Shown here: in pieces, positions 1 through 10,122 of the stretch | Position numbering within the stretch: position 1 is the first letter of the stretch | Layout: every line of letters begins with the position of its first letter | From: Stentor coeruleus | Lineage: Eukaryota; Ciliophora; Heterotrichea; Heterotrichida; Stentoridae | Direction: 5' to 3' | Assembly (NCBI GenBank): GCA_001970955.1 | Contig: MPUH01000810.1 | Coordinates: 1-33,815, forward strand | Length of the DNA stretch: 33,815 nt | Notes under the pieces: generated by a model | Told to the model about the DNA's origin: nothing | The model's database searches: none | The model's input: the letters and a program-made list of their open reading frames with translations, nothing else | Translations under genes and position numbers: made by a program

Positions 1-1582
1 GCTTATGGTCAAGGACTAATCTCAGGTAATATAAACATGAGTATTATTGATTGTTATTTCAGTTGGTCATGCGAATTAAAAAATACAAACAACATAACTG
101 TCCAATTTGAAAAAAATCTTACAAAGTTTTTAAAAATAGAAGATTTCTTAATAACAAGCAAAAAATCTATAGTTTTTACACTTCAACAACAAAATACTTC
201 ATACTATATTATTACAATAACAGCTAAAGAAACTATACCACAAAACACTGAAATCAGTATTGGTGTTATAGAAAACGAAATAAAAAGTGAAGATGGTTTT
301 TATTTTAATAACTCAATCCTGTATATAAACCTAAACTATATTTATGTTTCTTTTCCCTCAAGTTTTATATCTCAAACTATGATAAATTCATCACAAGCAA
401 CAAGTAGAGTTGTTATAGGTTCTAGTATAACAGTTGCATTAATATCAAATCCTTCATTTTTATGGTCTTTAATGAATTGCTTAGATATTCTATCTTATTT
501 ACCTTTAAGTAGCTTATCATATACAGATAATTTAGTATCATATTTTACAACATTTGGAAGTTTGAATATTTTCCCAAATCCAGCTGAATATTTTTTTACA
601 GTATCAAACTTATCAGAACCTTATCTTGAAGGTAGGCGTTTTGGTTTTGTAACTTCGTATTTTTTATATAACAGTGGACTTATAGTTGCATATTTTCTTA
701 TCTCAATTTTTTTAATCCCTTTAATTTATCTAGGGTATTGTATATCAGGAGGCCCTCTAAAAGCAAAATTCAAAAATTATCTCAAAAGCTACAAATACGG
801 ATTTTTCTTAAGGTTTTGGATTCAAGGATATTTAAATATAGGAGTGTTATCTATAGTTCAATTAAGATCTGTAAAATATATATAGAAATACCCTAAAAAT
901 ATTGGAGGATTAATCAATGCAGGCTTTGCATGTTTATGTGCAGTAATTTTTATTTTAGATATTATTTATATTAACTCCACCTTTACTTTTTATTTGTGGA
1001 TATGTCAGTTATATGAGCAATTTACTAACAGAAAATGAGTTTAAAAAGAAATGGGGAACTTTGTATGAGGAGTTCAAAAACAATAATGGATTTTTGAGTA
1101 CTCAGTTTTATACATTGTTTACTTTGAGAAGAGTATTTTTTGTTTTATCACAAATATTTCTGAACTCACAGGTTTATATACAAAATAGTATCAGTTTGTT
1201 TTTTTGTATTCTGCATTTATTATTCATATTTATATATCAACCTTTTACAAGTAGAATGGCTTTTATTCAAGCAGTTGTTGAAGATTGTGGAGTTTTTCTA
1301 ATTTTGGTTTTATCGTATTTTTTTATAAATGATACAAGTATATCAATACTTGTAATACTAGAAACTTTTATCGTATTTATTGTAACATTTATTATTGTGA
1401 TTAATACTATTATTTCAATCATCCTTTTTATAAAAACTTGTAAAGAGGTGTGGCACAAGATCGAAGAAAAAAGAGCTATAATTTTCTTGCAGTCAGTACA
1501 AAGCAGAACAAAAGTTTTACCAGGAGAATTTAATATTTCTAGTATTGAGACTCAGCAAGCAACATTTAAGAAATTATTTTAG
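1..1582 (+). CDS. 3' part of a multi-pass membrane protein, two mini-introns
   Basis: The frame is open from base 1, so the gene starts outside the window. Removing a 15-nt intron (871-885) and a 16-nt intron (943-958) joins three exons into one 516-residue partial frame ending in TAG. The first 120 residues look like an extracellular beta-rich domain (Ile, Thr and Asn rich). After that come several hydrophobic segments: around residues 130-175, 215-240, 285-325, 375-430 and 440-475. A basic stretch (GGPLKAKFKNYLKSYKYGFFLRFW at its start in part) separates the early and later helices. The ending is a short hydrophilic tail. This layout is typical of the C-terminal membrane module of large ciliate surface proteins. 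The family assignment is inference; no catalytic motif or channel filter is visible. Confidence 0.75.
871..885 (+). other. 15-nt intron
   Basis: GTAAAATATATATAG lies in codon phase and ends in an in-frame TAG. Without removal the protein stops here; with removal the frame continues through 886-942 into the next intron. GT-AG borders, GTAA start, and A at position 10. Confidence 0.85.
943..958 (+). other. 16-nt intron
   Basis: GTAATTTTTATTTTAG separates GCA (940-942) from ATA (959). Its removal shifts the frame exactly into the open frame that carries the last membrane segments. It shares GTAA and T9-A10 with the 15-nt introns; the extra base lies on the 3' side. Confidence 0.85.
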
Positions 1583-2317
1583 TTAATTAGATTAGGATTT
1601 AGATTAAAATATAGTTTCTCTTATAGCATAATATTATCCATACTTATATATAATAAACATTCTATTTTGAAATAAATTGTAAAATAGAGTTTTATAGTTA
1701 GTAAAATATGATTGTGTAACACTACTAGAAAGTTTGAAATCAAGTTTGTTTATAAGTTTTACAAGTGATACTAAAAATGAATTTAGGAATAAAAACTGAG
1801 TATAAAAAAGCAAAAAGTTTAAACTGCGCAAATTTATAATCCTAAAATAATCAATACAAAAAAAATATCATAACCTTAGCTTTATAATTGATTTAATTAG
1901 CTACTTTATACACTTCTTTTAATCTAAAAAAAAAATTTATACTAATTTCAACTAAAAAACCATTATTACATGAAAAAATTTCAAAACTAATCAAATTTTT
2001 TTTCACTGTACACCTCCCACAAAATCATGTAAATATCTTAATTTCAATCTCAATCAAAGCTCCTTACATATTAAACTCCAACAATTATAACCTTCTAACT
2101 TATTATACAACAAAATCCCCACCCAAAAACGTCATAAATTAAATCTTTTCCTTTTCCCCATCCTTTTTCTATTTTCTACATCAAAAACATCCACTTCAAA
2201 CCAAAACTCCAATCAAAACTTTCCTCCAACCCAAAATCCATCCCCACCTCCTTTCCCATCCTCCAAAGTCTCGTAATTCTCTAGTAATAATCACTTAATT
2301 TTATACCATCCATAAAA
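1583..2317. other. Intergenic; G-free C-rich upstream block
   Basis: No convincing gene. The first 250 bases are plain AT-rich sequence. From about 1840 the + strand becomes C-rich and almost loses G: in 2041-2280 a hand count gives about 79 C and 4 G. This block runs up to the start of the WD40 gene and probably holds its promoter. No clear TATA box or other defined site was found. Confidence 0.6.
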
Positions 2318-4609
2318 ATGCAGCGATGCTGTTACTGCGATAAAGACGCTCTATGGAAATGCAAATGTTCATCAACTCTAATGTGTGGGAGTCATATCGG
2401 TACTCATCTAGAAACTAGTTCAACCATCAACTCACGTAAATTCAGTTTCCTGCAAAGTCCAAAGAAAAAACTTCAGCCCAAAGATGAAGCAAATCTTCGT
2501 TATCAACAACTAGACGACCTTATCGACCAAATAAAAGAAAAATCAAACAACCTCATAGACAAAATCCTATCATCTTGTGACTTAGCCATAGCATCAATCG
2601 AAAGCAAAAAGAAAATCTATGCAACAGCTGAAAATCTTGAAGAACTAAACGAAAACGAAAGAAGTATCCTTAATAAAGCTTTAGGGAATATATTCAAATG
2701 TGGGATTAGTAAATCTTTAAAAGACACGGAAATCGTTAATTTTTTCAGTCAGGATTTTGTTGTTGAAGAATCCCCTGAGCAGCCAGTTGCTGAAACTTCT
2801 TCAGAAATAACAGAAGGTGAAGCTCATGGGTTGATTTCTGTATCCCATGCAGATCAGATTACTAGTCTTGCTATAACCTCAGATGATAAATTCCTTGTCA
2901 CAGGGTCTTTTGATTACTCAGTAAGATTATGGAATATGACCGAATATTATCAAGAAGCTGTGTTTAGAGGACATTCTGATATAGTAAAAAGTGTTGTATT
3001 GACTAGTGATGATAACTTTGCCATATCTGGGTCTTATGACAAAACAATTAGAGTGTGGAATTTATTAAATAGACAAGTTGAAGCGGTTCTTAACTGTAGA
3101 GGGGCGATATATTCTCTTAATGTATCTAAAGATTCGAAATATATAATTGTAGGATACTCAAGAGATGTGGAATTATGGAAATTCTCAGAGAAACAGAAAA
3201 TGCTTAATTTCCAAGGACATAAAAGCACTGTATCAGCGGTTGCTATAACAAACGATTCGAAGTATGCGATTTCTGGTTCTTGTGACAATAATATTATAGT
3301 ATGGGATATAGGTCGTCATAAACTAGATACTATACTTGAAGGTCATAAATTTTTTGTTTTTTCTATAGCTGTTGCACATGATGACTCATTTGTAGTCTCT
3401 GGATCAGGTGACCATACAATCCGAGTATGGTCGTTGATAACAAAAACCCAAAGTTTTGTCCTAACTGGTCATTCAGATCATATATATTGTATTTATTTAA
3501 CTTCTGATGATCAACACCTTTTATCATGTTCAGCTGACAACTCAATCCGTCTCTGGGATCTTTCAGGACAAAAAGAAGAAATTTGTCTCTCAGGACATAC
3601 AGGTTATGTGAAATCAGCTCTTCTTACAAGTAATATGAAATATGCGATTTCTGGGTCAATCGATTTCACTTTACGTGTCTGGGATCTTGAAGAACGTAAA
3701 GAAAAAGCAGTTATTCAAGGAAGGAAAAACTGGGTAAATTCATTAGCTATAACAAAAGACCAAAAATATGTGATTTCAGGACAAAAAGATGGAACCCTTC
3801 GTATCTGGAGTTTATTAGACAAACATCAAATTGCTGTTCTTGAAGGTCATACAATGGATGTTTTATCTGTTGTAGTGACAAAAGATAACAAATACGTTGT
3901 GTCAAGTTCAAAAGACCATACAATCAGAGTATGGAACTTAGCAAGAAAAGATCTTGAATTCGTCCTTGAAGGTCATTCTCATTATGTTGATGCTATAGTA
4001 ATGTCAAGTGATGATCAATATATAATCTCAGCATCAACTTTAGACTCTTTACGTATTTGGAACTTTAAAGAACAAAAACAAGACTCGGTTTTAGAATCAA
4101 CAGAAAGTCGGGCAACTTGTGTTACTATGACTAATGATATGAAAACTATTATTACAGGAGGTAGGGATTGTAGTTTAAGATTATGGGGTTTTAATAGTAA
4201 AACTCTTGAAGGAACATTTAAAGGCCATACAGGTTTTGTCCTTAATGTTGCTGTTACTAAAGATGATGTGTTTTTAGTATCTGGGGCTAAGGATGATACG
4301 GTTAGAGTATGGAATATTATGAGTAAACAACAGACTTCATGTTTGAAATGGCATGCTCTTTATGTGAACTCAATAGCTTTAACACTTGATGGGAAGTATA
4401 TTATTTCTGGGTCTTCTTATAGTAATGTTAGACTTTGGAACTTACAAGAACAGAGCCTTGAAGCAGATTTACAGGAACATGAATATTGGGTTACAAGTAT
4501 TGATATATGCCAAGGAAATAAATACGCTGTATCTGGAGCTAGGGATAATACAATACGTGTTTGGAATCTACAGAAAAAAACCCAAGAAGCTTTGTTGATT
4601 GTTCCGTGA
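2318..4609 (+). CDS. B-box-like zinc finger protein with 14 WD40 repeats
   Basis: 763 residues, ATG to TGA. The N-terminus holds a compact Cys/His cluster (C4, C7, C15, C17, C23, H26, H30) resembling a B-box or other small zinc-binding fold. A helical region (about 50-150) follows. From about residue 175 to the end there are 14 WD40 repeats, most with a GH near the start, a SGS-D core and a final R-hydrophobic-W (for example IRVWNL). Fourteen blades fit two seven-bladed propellers, so it is probably a protein scaffold; the partner is unknown. Blades 3, 8, 11 and 13 are degenerate at the GH. The zinc-finger call is less certain than the WD40 call. Confidence 0.9.
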   Translation: MQRCCYCDKDALWKCKCSSTLMCGSHIGTHLETSSTINSRKFSFLQSPKKKLQPKDEANLRYQQLDDLIDQIKEKSNNLIDKILSSCDLAIASIESKKKIYATAENLEELNENERSILNKALGNIFKCGISKSLKDTEIVNFFSQDFVVEESPEQPVAETSSEITEGEAHGLISVSHADQITSLAITSDDKFLVTGSFDYSVRLWNMTEYYQEAVFRGHSDIVKSVVLTSDDNFAISGSYDKTIRVWNLLNRQVEAVLNCRGAIYSLNVSKDSKYIIVGYSRDVELWKFSEKQKMLNFQGHKSTVSAVAITNDSKYAISGSCDNNIIVWDIGRHKLDTILEGHKFFVFSIAVAHDDSFVVSGSGDHTIRVWSLITKTQSFVLTGHSDHIYCIYLTSDDQHLLSCSADNSIRLWDLSGQKEEICLSGHTGYVKSALLTSNMKYAISGSIDFTLRVWDLEERKEKAVIQGRKNWVNSLAITKDQKYVISGQKDGTLRIWSLLDKHQIAVLEGHTMDVLSVVVTKDNKYVVSSSKDHTIRVWNLARKDLEFVLEGHSHYVDAIVMSSDDQYIISASTLDSLRIWNFKEQKQDSVLESTESRATCVTMTNDMKTIITGGRDCSLRLWGFNSKTLEGTFKGHTGFVLNVAVTKDDVFLVSGAKDDTVRVWNIMSKQQTSCLKWHALYVNSIALTLDGKYIISGSSYSNVRLWNLQEQSLEADLQEHEYWVTSIDICQGNKYAVSGARDNTIRVWNLQKKTQEALLIVP

Positions 4610-4717
4610 CAACTTTTATTAGAATAATTTAGCTTTTTTTTATATGTTTTTTTGGTAAGACATTTGATTTTTTTGTTGAGGGTTTTGAATGAAAAAAATT
4701 TGTTATAAACAAATAAA

Positions 4718-6590
4718 ATGCAACTGACAAAGTTAGAAGGCAACTTAGAGAAGATATCAATTTCACTGAGTACCAGTCAAGAAAAATCATGGCATGGTAA
4801 CGCCCAACTCTTCAACAATCGTATGAATGCATTTTTTTCTGATACTTCATATAGAAAACATGAAAAAGAACAAAATGCTAAAAAAAACCTTTATAGAATG
4901 TTGGTTAATAAAGAAACACAATTAGTTAAACAAACAACAAAAGCTATACATGCATCTATATGTCGTAGAACAGCTGAGAAATGGATAAATATAACAAATG
5001 AGTCATTTAAATATCATTATGATCAAGAAAAAGTTCAAGAAATGGCCGCTTTAACGATTCAAAGGCATTTTAGGGGCTTTTGGACTAGAGTTTGTATTGA
5101 AGATTTTGTAATCAAAGCAAGAGAAAAACGGGTTAATCATTTTGTTAATGAATCAGTTGAATGTGCTGATAGGTGTCTTTTTGATCTTGGACTTTATGCT
5201 GAACAATATACTATAATTTTACAAAGAGCTATTAGAAGATTTTTGTTAAGGATTAAGTATTATAGGATGATAAAAGCTTATAATGCTTATATTGAAGCTA
5301 AACAAGGAGCTGCTTCGGTTGTTATAAGGAAATTTTTATTAAAAGCAGTTTGTAGAGAGAGGATTAGTGAACTTATATTTATGATTAGAAGGGAAAAGAA
5401 GTTAATGAGGATAAGGAAAAACCTTGCTATTATATCTTTGCGTAAGTTCTGGAAAAAACGCAAACTGTCTTTTAAGATCATCAAAGATAAACTGCTAAGA
5501 TTAAAACGTAAACGTTCTGCATTAGCGAAAAAAGAAGAGTTTCAAAAAATGCTAACGAATCCAGGGGTTAAACGTGAAAGAGGTTTTTTTCGCAGTTACA
5601 CAATAACTACATATACTGATGATGATGACGATGATGATGATGCTGAAAATCAAGCAGAAAAACAAAGACAAAAAGAAGAGATGATGAGAATCCAACAAGA
5701 AGAAGAAGAGAAAAAAAAATCAATTAAAGAAAAAGCTGATATTGGTAGGGCAGCTTATGGGATTAAAGAAGAAAAACAAAAAGTTGTTATTCCATATTTA
5801 CAAGAAAGAGAACTTAATGAAAATGTGACAAACAGTCTTGAAATCAGACTTTACGAAGCAACAGAGTCAACATTAAAGAAATCTATAGTAAATAAAAGAA
5901 AAAATGTCCCTCGTATTAGGAATTTAGCTATTACTACATCTCCTAAAGCAAACCATAAGCATTTTCCTTCAAATGAATGCTCTTTACCACCTTTATTATT
6001 ATTACCTGCAAATTATATAGAAAAACCTAGTCCACGGGATTTACCTAATGAAATAGACTATGCTCATTTTATGAGTACATCTAAACATTGTAAACATCGG
6101 ACCAGAAGCCAACATCTATCATTCCAGCCCAATCCAGAAAAAGTTCACAATCAAGTTTTAAATCGTTTTTTAATAAGNTCACAATCAAGTTTTAAATCGT
6201 TTTTTAATAAGCACGACAACTTCTTTTATGATGAAAAAAACAGAAAAAAGGAAAACTGAGTATAATAATCGTTGAAAAATTCTTATAAAAATAAACNATC
6301 GTTGGAATAACAGACAAAGACATCATGAATATACTCCATCTTTAGATAACCCTACTTATAGTCCACAACATTGGAAACCTATAGAACTTGATAGAAAAAT
6401 TTTGGGCAGGAGTATGATGACTCATTATTCACGATCTCCTAATAGAGGTATTAGTAATCCAACATCAATAATATCTTTTAGTTCAGGGATTATGAATCAA
6501 AATAAACGTAGGTCAATGGGTTTTATATCAAATTCTAGGTCTACATACGAAGGGTCAACTGAACAAATCCCATATTATATTTCTGAGTAA
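4718..6590 (+). CDS. IQ-motif protein, interrupted by two assembly gaps
   Basis: As written, the frame from ATG 4718 stops at 6259 after crossing an N at 6178. That N sits between two identical 33-base copies (6145-6177 and 6179-6211). Deleting one copy plus the N, and joining 6274 to 6305 across the second N (6297), gives one 602-residue frame ending in TAA at 6590. IQ-like motifs occur near residues 108-122 (LTIQRHFRGF), 166-183, 193-210 and 225-240, so calmodulin or centrin binding is likely. Other parts are an Asp run (about residue 302-309), a Glu/Lys/Gln helix (about 313-340) and a basic Ser/Asn-rich tail. IQ-rich ciliate proteins are often cytoskeletal or ciliary; this role is inference. 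Confidence 0.8.
6145..6211. repeat. 33-bp duplicate flanking N at 6178 (assembly gap)
   Basis: Two perfect 33-base copies are separated by a single N. This is the pattern left when two contigs with an unrecognised overlap are joined. The duplicate plus N is 34 bases, so it shifts the frame of the IQ-motif gene. Confidence 0.85.
6297..6297. other. Single-N assembly gap in the IQ-motif gene
   Basis: The sequence ATCGTTG occurs just before (6268-6274) and right after (6298-6304) this N. The left copy continues into a TGA and AT-rich sequence; the right copy continues as coding sequence. Joining at the shared word removes 30 bases and keeps the frame open. Confidence 0.75.
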
Positions 6591-6821
6591 AACCTATTGA
6601 AGTTTACAGATTTTACTGTATTTTAGTTAGGTTACTAGATAGATAAACTTTTTTTAGAAAAACCTCTATGAAATTTACACCTGTCTAAGTTTATATTTTT
6701 TGCTCTGCTTTTGTAGTATAAACTTGTGAAAGAGTTTACTGTATTATATATAAATTTTCCTTTATAATTATTTATTATTTTAAACATAATCTTCTAAGAA
6801 AATTATAATTACTTTCATCAT

Positions 6822-7682
6822 ATGAACAAACAAGAAATCCAAGAAGAGCCCCGGCTTAGCCTTGATGAATCAGGACAGAATAAAAAGTGCTACATTTGTG
6901 CAAAAAGCTTTAACTTCAGAAAAAAACATATCTGCAGGTTTTGCCAAAATGCTGTTTGTAGTGAACACTGCCAAAAATCAAGACCTTTAGAAAACCTTGA
7001 ATCTCAACCAATCTGCGACCTTTGCTTCCAAGAAGAAATCCGAGCTGAACTTCGAGCTGAATCTCAAAATCATATAAAAAACCTTGATGAAGAATTCAAA
7101 GATATGCAAAACACCAACAGCCGTCTAGAACGTGAGCATTTTGAAAAAACAGCACAAATAAATCGTCTTGAGTTTGAAATCGAAACCGCATCTTCAACAT
7201 CTAATACAGAAATCGAAGCTTTAAATACTGAATTGGATGTACTAAAAAGCCAAAACTCAACATTACAAGAGTTGTATCGTAAAACTAAAGAAAAGCTTTT
7301 TATAATAAAAGAAAGTGAAGGAAATGCTTCAGAAAATTTAAGTAGAGTACAAGAAGAATTAGAAGTTTTAAGAAGACAATCAGAGATTTTAAAAGAGACT
7401 AAAGAGGGTTTGATTGTGCAATTGGATAAGATAAATGGGAAGCTAAAAGGGTGTTTGAATATTGAGCATGTTAATAAGTTATTATGCCCAACTTGTAGCT
7501 TTAAGTTAAAAGAAGCTGCTGGGAGAAGAATTGATGCTCCATCTATATTGGAAAATCCATCGATATGTATGAGTGTAGATGATGAAAGGGAGAGTATAAT
7601 ACAAAGTGTGAGGGATATGAAAGATGAATTAACCAAACAGAGCTCAAGGCCAGGGGAAGGAGGTGGGTGTTGGATAATATAA
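6822..7682 (+). CDS. FYVE-like zinc finger, coiled-coil protein with CaaX-like end
   Basis: 286 residues. Residues 23-68 have paired zinc ligands (C23/C26, C38/C41, C46/H49 or C50, C65/C68) and an RKKHICRFC core that matches the R-K-H-x-C-R-x-C signature of FYVE domains, which bind phosphatidylinositol 3-phosphate on endosomes. One ligand may be His (H49), so lipid binding is probable but not certain. Residues 70-200 form a long Glu/Leu-rich coiled coil. A second small Cys pair (CPTC, about residue 223) follows. The protein ends in Gly-Gly-Gly-Cys-Trp-Ile-Ile, a possible prenylation site. Most likely an endosomal tether or effector. Confidence 0.8.
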   Translation: MNKQEIQEEPRLSLDESGQNKKCYICAKSFNFRKKHICRFCQNAVCSEHCQKSRPLENLESQPICDLCFQEEIRAELRAESQNHIKNLDEEFKDMQNTNSRLEREHFEKTAQINRLEFEIETASSTSNTEIEALNTELDVLKSQNSTLQELYRKTKEKLFIIKESEGNASENLSRVQEELEVLRRQSEILKETKEGLIVQLDKINGKLKGCLNIEHVNKLLCPTCSFKLKEAAGRRIDAPSILENPSICMSVDDERESIIQSVRDMKDELTKQSSRPGEGGGCWII

Positions 7683-7856
7683 AAAAGTTAGATATTGTTA
7701 TGAGTTTCTAATGAGTTTTTTTAAGATCTTATTGTGTTTTGGGTAATGATTAGATTTCAAACTTTTGATTGGGTCGAGTACAAAATAAGGCGAAATAATT
7801 GAAAATCCTACCATATTGCCTGATATGATCTTGTAGAGTTATTATATATACATACA

Positions 7857-8744
7857 ATGACAGGAGATTACAAAAAGAATCATAGGGTATTAGGCAAGGA
7901 TTTCACTTATAGGACTCCTCAAAAAGGTAAAAGAATAATCGAAGCCAAAAACGAACCTATCGGACAATATAAAACTAATATAAAATTACCAATACCTAAA
8001 GGTGACAGTGCTTATGCCCTAGCAAAAAATGCTGAATACAAAGATAGAGACCTTGATACTGCTGAATATTATTACAAATTAGCGATTTCTAATGGAGAAC
8101 GGGTTATAAGTGCAATTAAAGACCTTGCTTCGCTTATGCATCAAAGAGGAAAAACTGAAGAAGCTTGTAAGTTTTTAGATAAAAACAGGCATCTGTTCAG
8201 GGCTGATAAGGAGAAATTTGAAAACCTCTACAAAACCCTTGAAAAACAAATGGCAAACACAGGAAACAGTCAAAATAAACATCTAAAAATATCAGGACTC
8301 AGCTGTGAAGATACAGAAATTACAGTAAAAAACCTTTTCGCGACCCCGATTCGCATAAAATCATGTGAATTCGGCTGGGAGGAACTTGATGGGAAAAGAA
8401 ATTTTTATTGTATTGTCAGGTTCAACAGTCATTCTTCAGCTAGAAAAACCCTTGAAAGCTTCCATTTTTGGGAAAAATATATGGTTCAATGGGTTTCTGT
8501 TAATGGGGAAATTGTTTGTGATGCTCATTATGCTAGACAGAAAATGGATGAGTATAGAAAAAATCATCCAACTTTTGATTACTCGTTGTTTGAAAGAGAT
8601 CCTCAAGGATATGTGTTTTGTTTACCCGTAGATAATTTGAATCTTAGTTTGAAAAGACAGTGTTCGGAACAAGAAAATAGAGCTGAACAGCTTTTGGGTA
8701 CTACACTTTTTACAACTATTTTTAGTGGGGAGGCTTATTGTTAA
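7857..8744 (+). CDS. TPR/Sel1-like plus RRM-like protein
   Basis: 295 residues, ATG to TAA. A basic N-terminus is followed by helical repeats (about residues 45-125) with the A-L-A and A-x-x-Y-Y-K-L-A pattern of TPR or Sel1 repeats. Residues 140-215 look like an RRM fold: LKISGLS as a first strand, then a helix and YCIVRFNSHSSA as the RNP1-like strand and helix. That suggests RNA binding, but the aromatic RNP residues are imperfect. The C-terminal 80 residues are unassigned. The gene stands alone with short flanks. Confidence 0.65.
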   Translation: MTGDYKKNHRVLGKDFTYRTPQKGKRIIEAKNEPIGQYKTNIKLPIPKGDSAYALAKNAEYKDRDLDTAEYYYKLAISNGERVISAIKDLASLMHQRGKTEEACKFLDKNRHLFRADKEKFENLYKTLEKQMANTGNSQNKHLKISGLSCEDTEITVKNLFATPIRIKSCEFGWEELDGKRNFYCIVRFNSHSSARKTLESFHFWEKYMVQWVSVNGEIVCDAHYARQKMDEYRKNHPTFDYSLFERDPQGYVFCLPVDNLNLSLKRQCSEQENRAEQLLGTTLFTTIFSGEAYC

Positions 8745-8856
8745 AAATACACAGAAGGGTTAGATTATGTATTAATAGATTTTTGTGGTTGAATAGGAAG
8801 TTTTAGGATATAGTAAGGTTTTTTAGAGGAGTTTTTTCACATTTGTAAAAATAAAT

Positions 8857-10065
8857 ATGATAGGAGAAAGAGTAGTTCTAACCTCAGAGTACCAAAGGAT
8901 CTTAGAAAAAAATGGGCTTGCGCTTGCTAAGGACTTTGGGATTTTCGATACTATAAACTTGACTATAATAGGATATCTAGAAAAAATATTTGCTTATCGG
9001 GATAAATACAAGCTTTTAGGTCCTCAGTTCATTTATTCTTTGTAATCCCTAAACAGCATCTCCAATGTTTCATGCAGGTTGCCAAGACCCTTGTCTTATT
9101 TACTAAATTTATTCACTGAAATAAACTCTACAATTCCTTTTAAACCTGAAACTTTCCAAAAATACATATCAAATTCTCAGTTTCTCAATGAAATCTCAGC
9201 ACTTTCTTACTTTATTCCTAGTCGAGAATACCTTTCTGATATCCTAAACGTAGAAATCTGCATTATTTCTAAAGAACATGGTAGTGAAATAATAAATTGC
9301 TCGAATCTTTGCTCACAAATACGCATTTCACTTTTAAATTACAACCAAAAATACCTAATTTGCTATACAAAAAAAGATGAACCTATTTTCCCTAATATTG
9401 TCAGTAATGATTTTCAAGATTTAAAAGCTGAATATTTACAGAATTTAATATCAAACTTAAAAAAACTTGGGAGTAAATATAATATTATTAAATCTGAAGA
9501 AGAATATCAAGAAAGTCAAAATGAACCAGAAAAACAGTATGAGTTGGAAAAAAATTATGAAAAAGAAAATGAGATTGCAAAACAAGATGAAATAAAAAAA
9601 AAAGATGATAGAAAAATAGAGGAAGAAAAAATAGAGGAAGAAAAAATAGAGGAAGAAAAAATAGAGGAAGAAAAAAAAAAGGAATTTATAGGAAAAAATG
9701 ATAAAAATAAGCAAAAGGCAATTGAAGAAAAACAAAAAAATCAAATATTAAACGAAGAACGGTATGAAATTAATGGTATCCCAATCCAACTCTTTAAAGT
9801 CTTATACAAAAAAGATAACAAACCAGTTAAAATATCATTTCTCGATATAAAATCAATAGAAAAACTAGTAGAATCCGGCCAAGCTTATCTTTCCTATACT
9901 TTCGATAGCATCTTACCAATCCCTGACTTAACTTTAACCCAACAAACAATAAAACACCCAATCTCACAAGATGAAAACGATGAAGAAAACATCATTCCAA
10001 CAATCGAAAAAATCAAATCCGTTTATGAAGAAAATGACCTTCTATCCTCAATGAAATTCAACTAA
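8857..10065 (+). CDS. Unknown two-exon protein with Glu/Lys repeat
   Basis: Exon 1 starts at ATG 8857. Removing the 15-nt intron 9042-9056 fuses it to the second exon and gives 397 residues; without splicing the first frame stops after 62 codons. The first 200 residues are folded-looking, with mixed helix and strand and several Cys. A charged low-complexity stretch (about 210-295) follows, including four IEEEK units. The C-terminal 100 residues again look folded. I do not recognise a family. The 3' end lies 57 bases from the end of the convergent GTPase gene. Confidence 0.8.
9042..9056 (+). other. 15-nt intron
   Basis: GTAATCCCTAAACAG splits a codon (TT|C). Removal restores one frame from ATG 8857 to TAA 10065. 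Shares GTAA and T9-A10 with the other mini-introns. Confidence 0.85.
9616..9675 (+). repeat. 15-bp tandem repeat, four units
   Basis: ATAGAGGAAGAAAAA is repeated four times in perfect phase and encodes four IEEEK units. Because the unit is a multiple of three, copy number can change without breaking the frame. Confidence 0.95.
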
Positions 10066-10122
10066 TTCCAACCATAACTTATCTTAAAAAACCCCTCAAA
10101 ATCTAAACCCCAAATCTATTAT

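Noticed and set aside
1..60. Possible 16-nt intron GTAATATAAACATGAG at 25-40
   Set aside because: The frame is open through it, and it lacks the T9-A10 seen in the other introns.
1634..1831. 65-codon frame on the minus strand after the membrane-protein gene
   Set aside because: Low-complexity Leu/Phe/Tyr/Asn composition, AT-rich, no domain, and no upstream composition block.
9457..9744. 95-codon Phe-rich frame on the minus strand
   Set aside because: It is the complement of the Glu/Lys repeat coding region of the 8857-10065 gene.
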